A DNA stretch of 64,000 bases. Origin: an uncultured Bacteroidales bacterium (lineage in GTDB: Bacteria > Bacteroidota > Bacteroidia > Bacteroidales > Muribaculaceae). The stretch covers positions 1 through 64,000 of the forward strand of contig CACZHT010000002.1 of the NCBI GenBank assembly GCA_902781045.1. Direction: 5' to 3'. Below are positions 61,952 to 64,000 of the stretch, piece by piece (the first letter of the stretch is position 1; each line of letters begins with the position of its first letter). The notes beneath the pieces were generated by a model, which was given only the letters and a program-made list of their open reading frames with translations, made no database searches and was not told the DNA's origin. The position numbers and the translations under genes were made by a program.

Positions 61952-63298
61952 ATGAAGCCGCGCATTTTTGTCAATATGCACTATATGGCGCTGGGGGGAG
62001 CCGAGAGGGCCCTGCTGGGGCTGCTCAACGCACTGGACCCGGCACGGGTGGAGGTAGACCTGTTGCTGAACCAGCACACTGGCGAGTTCATGCCGCTCAT
62101 CCCGGAGCATGTACGCCTGCTGCCTGAGCAACGGGGCTACAACGCCATCGAGCGCCCGATGCGTGACATCGTGCACGAGGGGCAATGGCGTATCGCACTG
62201 GCGAGGCTGCACGCCAGGTGGCAGCACCGCCGCTATCTCAAGACGCTCACCCCCGAGCAGCGGGCCTACGACGCAAGCATCTTTCAGTATGTAGCCGACT
62301 GTGTGACACCGGTGTTGCCACCAATAGCGGAAGCGAATACCCCCTACGACCTGGCCATCAGCTTCCTGACGCCGCACAACATCGTGCTCGACAAAGTCAA
62401 GGCACGCAAGAAGGTGGCGTGGATTCACACCGACTACTCGACCATACATGTCAATGTCGAGAAGGAGCTGCGCGTGTGGAGCCGATATGACTACATCGCC
62501 AGCATCTCGGACGACTGCACGCGGTCGTTCCTGCAGACTTTCCCCTCGCTCAAGGATAAAATCATCCTTATCGAGAACATCCTGTCGCCCACTCTGGTGC
62601 GCCGGCAAGCGATGGACGACGCACATTTTGATGCTGCGCCTATCGGGAGTGCCGACAGCGAGGGGACGCAAACCCCACCCCTCACCCCTCCCCTTTGTGA
62701 AAGGGGAGGGGAAGTGGAGACGCTTGGTGAGTGCAATGCGTCCGAGCAAACCCCACCCCTCGCCCCTCCCCTTTGTGAAAGGGGAGGGGAAGTGGTGTTG
62801 CTGTCGGTGGGACGCATCTCGCATGCCAAGAACTATGACAATGTGCCACTCATTGCTCAGCGGTTGAGGGAGATGGGGCTGAATTTCGTGTGGTACATCC
62901 TGGGACCCGGCAACCGTGATGCCATCGACCAAAAGATTGCTGAGACAAGCACAGGTGACTGCGTCAAGCTGCTGGGAGCGACCAGCAACCCATACCCCTA
63001 TATCAAGGCTTGTGACATCTATGTGCAGCCCAGCCGCTATGAGGGCAAGAGCGTGACAGTGCGAGAGGCGCAGATCTTGTGCAAGCCGGTCATCATCACC
63101 GACTACCCCACTGCCCGCAGCCAGGTGCAAGATGGTGTGGACGGCATCATCTGCCCGATGGACAACGCCGGCATCGCGCGTGCCATCTGCGACCTGGCGG
63201 GCGATGCAACCAAACGCAAAGCGTTAAGCAACTACCTCGCCGCCCACGACTATGGCAACGAGTGCGAGGTCGACAAAATCTATCAGCTGCTCGATTAA
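61952..63298 (+). CDS. Glycosyltransferase family 4 with an inserted palindromic-repeat linker
   Basis: A 448-aa GT4 enzyme. The N-terminal lobe has RIFVNMHYMALGGAERALLG; the C-terminal lobe, VVLLSVGRISHAKNYDNVPL, FVWYILGPGNRDAIDQKI, GATSNPYPYIKACDIYVQPS and RYEGKSVTVREAQILCKPVI. Between the lobes, residues ~240-282 are unlike any GT4 part: TPPLTPPLCERGGEVE and TPPLAPPLCERGGEVV are the translations of two copies of a palindromic DNA repeat (62669-62717 and 62747-62795). The insert length keeps the frame. Without it the protein would be of usual length. Starts 37 bases after the flippase. Confidence 0.87.
   Translation: MKPRIFVNMHYMALGGAERALLGLLNALDPARVEVDLLLNQHTGEFMPLIPEHVRLLPEQRGYNAIERPMRDIVHEGQWRIALARLHARWQHRRYLKTLTPEQRAYDASIFQYVADCVTPVLPPIAEANTPYDLAISFLTPHNIVLDKVKARKKVAWIHTDYSTIHVNVEKELRVWSRYDYIASISDDCTRSFLQTFPSLKDKIILIENILSPTLVRRQAMDDAHFDAAPIGSADSEGTQTPPLTPPLCERGGEVETLGECNASEQTPPLAPPLCERGGEVVLLSVGRISHAKNYDNVPLIAQRLREMGLNFVWYILGPGNRDAIDQKIAETSTGDCVKLLGATSNPYPYIKACDIYVQPSRYEGKSVTVREAQILCKPVIITDYPTARSQVQDGVDGIICPMDNAGIARAICDLAGDATKRKALSNYLAAHDYGNECEVDKIYQLLD
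62669..62795. repeat. Two tandem palindromic repeats inside a coding region
   Basis: Copies 62669-62717 and 62747-62795, 49 bases each, differ at one position (CTCACCCC vs CTCGCCCC); each has ACCCCTCCCCTTTGTGAAAG-like inverted arms (CCCCTCCCCTTT / AAAGGGGAGGGG). Their spacing is 78 bases (26 codons). A relative lies at 11297-11340. Confidence 0.88.
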
Positions 63299-63350
63299 AT
63301 CCTTGTATCCGTATACGGCCGGATTGCAATTCAGACCGAACGGGACACAA

Positions 63351-63509
63351 ATGAATACATTTAGCCAACAGCCAAAAAACATGCGCAACGCCACACTCGA
63401 CCTCTTGCGTGTCATCGCCATGATGGTCCCCTACATGCCACGCTCTACCGCCCAACAGGAGTTTTTCAGCCCGGGTGGATGGTGGCCGATTAGATTTGAT
63501 ATTTATTAG
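63351..63509 (+). pseudogene. Remnant of an acyltransferase gene
   Basis: An ATG at 63351 opens MNTFSQQPKNMRNATLDLLR then VIAMM, the N-terminal signature of acyltransferase 3 genes, but after about 25 residues the frame turns into unrelated sequence and stops at 63509 (52 aa in all). No later helices exist. An intact acyltransferase begins 30 bases downstream, suggesting replacement or deletion. Confidence 0.6.
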
Positions 63510-63538
63510 TAGTTTATTCTTATTTCGATTATTGAGAA

Positions 63539-64000
63539 ATGACAACTCAACCCACTGAGAATAGACAATATTGGATAGATGCAGTGCGATCATTCGCATG
63601 CCTATGTGTAATCTGCACGCACGCCCCCATTCCAGGAGGCACACATGGCACAAATTTCATTGCACCTTTCAACTACTTCTCTGTTGCTGGGGCGTCCATA
63701 CTATTCTTCATGATTTCAGGTTCATTGGTTCTCTATAAGCCTAAACCAGTTCTACCATTTTTGAAAAAACGCCTTTCGCGAATTGTCTTTCCGATGGTGT
63801 TTTGGACAATAGTCTCGCTGCTTGTCGCCACATCATTGGGCGAACTTACATGGCACGACTTTTGGCATCACGTCATCATGATTCCCGTTGCGCCCCAAGA
63901 AGGTACTTACTGGTTCATATATGTCATCTTTGGAATCTATCTCGTCACGCCAATCCTAGCAACTTGGCTAGTAAACTGCAGTAAGAAAGACCTACGTTTT
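63539..64000 (+). CDS. Acyltransferase family 3, partial at right edge
   Basis: From the ATG at 63539, 154 residues are seen before the window ends with no stop. Family features: QYWIDAVRSFACLCVICTHA (residues ~11-30 with conserved His), FNYFSVAGASILFFMISGSL (helices 2-3), FLKKRLSRIVFPMVFWTIVS and GTYWFIYVIFGIYLVTPILA. The fifth acyltransferase of the locus. AT-rich relative to the GT4 gene before it. Confidence 0.83.
   Translation, partial: MTTQPTENRQYWIDAVRSFACLCVICTHAPIPGGTHGTNFIAPFNYFSVAGASILFFMISGSLVLYKPKPVLPFLKKRLSRIVFPMVFWTIVSLLVATSLGELTWHDFWHHVIMIPVAPQEGTYWFIYVIFGIYLVTPILATWLVNCSKKDLRF

Noticed and set aside
61799..63130. 443-codon minus-strand frame
   Set aside because: Antisense to the flippase end and GT4 gene, both of which have clear family motifs.
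1..64000. CRISPR arrays, tRNA or rRNA genes
   Set aside because: No regularly spaced direct repeats of CRISPR type and no recognisable tRNA or rRNA sequence were seen.

Overview
The window looks like a chromosome segment of a gut-type Bacteroidales, possibly Muribaculaceae- or Prevotellaceae-like; that placement is inference. Supporting signs are many TAnnTTTG -7 boxes, a Por/T9SS-type C-terminal tail on a giant surface protein, ECF sigma/FecR/TonB-receptor regulation, a thiamin outer-membrane receptor with PnuT under a TPP riboswitch, and GH43/GH2 enzymes. No rRNA, tRNA or CRISPR array was seen.

Layout. 1-7.4 kb (minus strand): a partial Ig/cohesin-like surface protein, a mosaic LRR-GLUG-dockerin-T9SS protein and an unrecognised 363-aa protein, behind a promoter and a leader that can fold into an H-type pseudoknot. 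7.5-13.8 kb: OPT transporter, GH43, GH2. 13.9-16.9 kb: thiamin uptake (OM receptor, PnuT) with TPP riboswitch. 16.9-18.4 kb: small envelope protein and a REP-associated tyrosine transposase (RAYT) inside its own REP repeats; 14 REP units lie at seven intergenic sites between 7.5 and 41.8 kb. 18.4-22.1 kb: ECF sigma, FecR-like anti-sigma and STN-containing TonB receptor. 22.3-28.8 kb: a TonB receptor, three related lipoproteins, then ECF sigma, putative anti-sigma and Spy/CpxP-like protein. 28.9-41.7 kb: two large alpha-2-macroglobulin-like proteins lacking the thioester motif, separated by a DUF4143-type ATPase.

41.8-64 kb is a surface polysaccharide locus on the plus strand: two flippases, six glycosyltransferases (GT2, GT32 and four GT4 counting a duplicated 5' fragment), a pyruvyl transferase, five acyltransferase-3 genes plus a remnant, and an unusual translationally coupled block (ATP-grasp, DegT-like, NeuD-like, MaoC-like, CitE-like) that may make and attach an uncommon acyl group.

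Most interesting items: (1) an AAA ATPase plus small PD-(D/E)xK-like protein, a candidate defence pair, inserted in the polysaccharide locus between a 132-bp duplicated glycosyltransferase head and the intact gene; (2) poly-G tracts of 6-9 bases near the 5' ends of polysaccharide genes in AT-rich DNA, one leaving an acyltransferase out of frame by one G, suggesting slipped-strand phase variation; (3) a palindromic repeat inserted twice in frame in a glycosyltransferase; (4) the CitE/MaoC/ATP-grasp sugar-acylation block; (5) the pseudoknot leader; (6) a CTAG array with exact 9-bp period.
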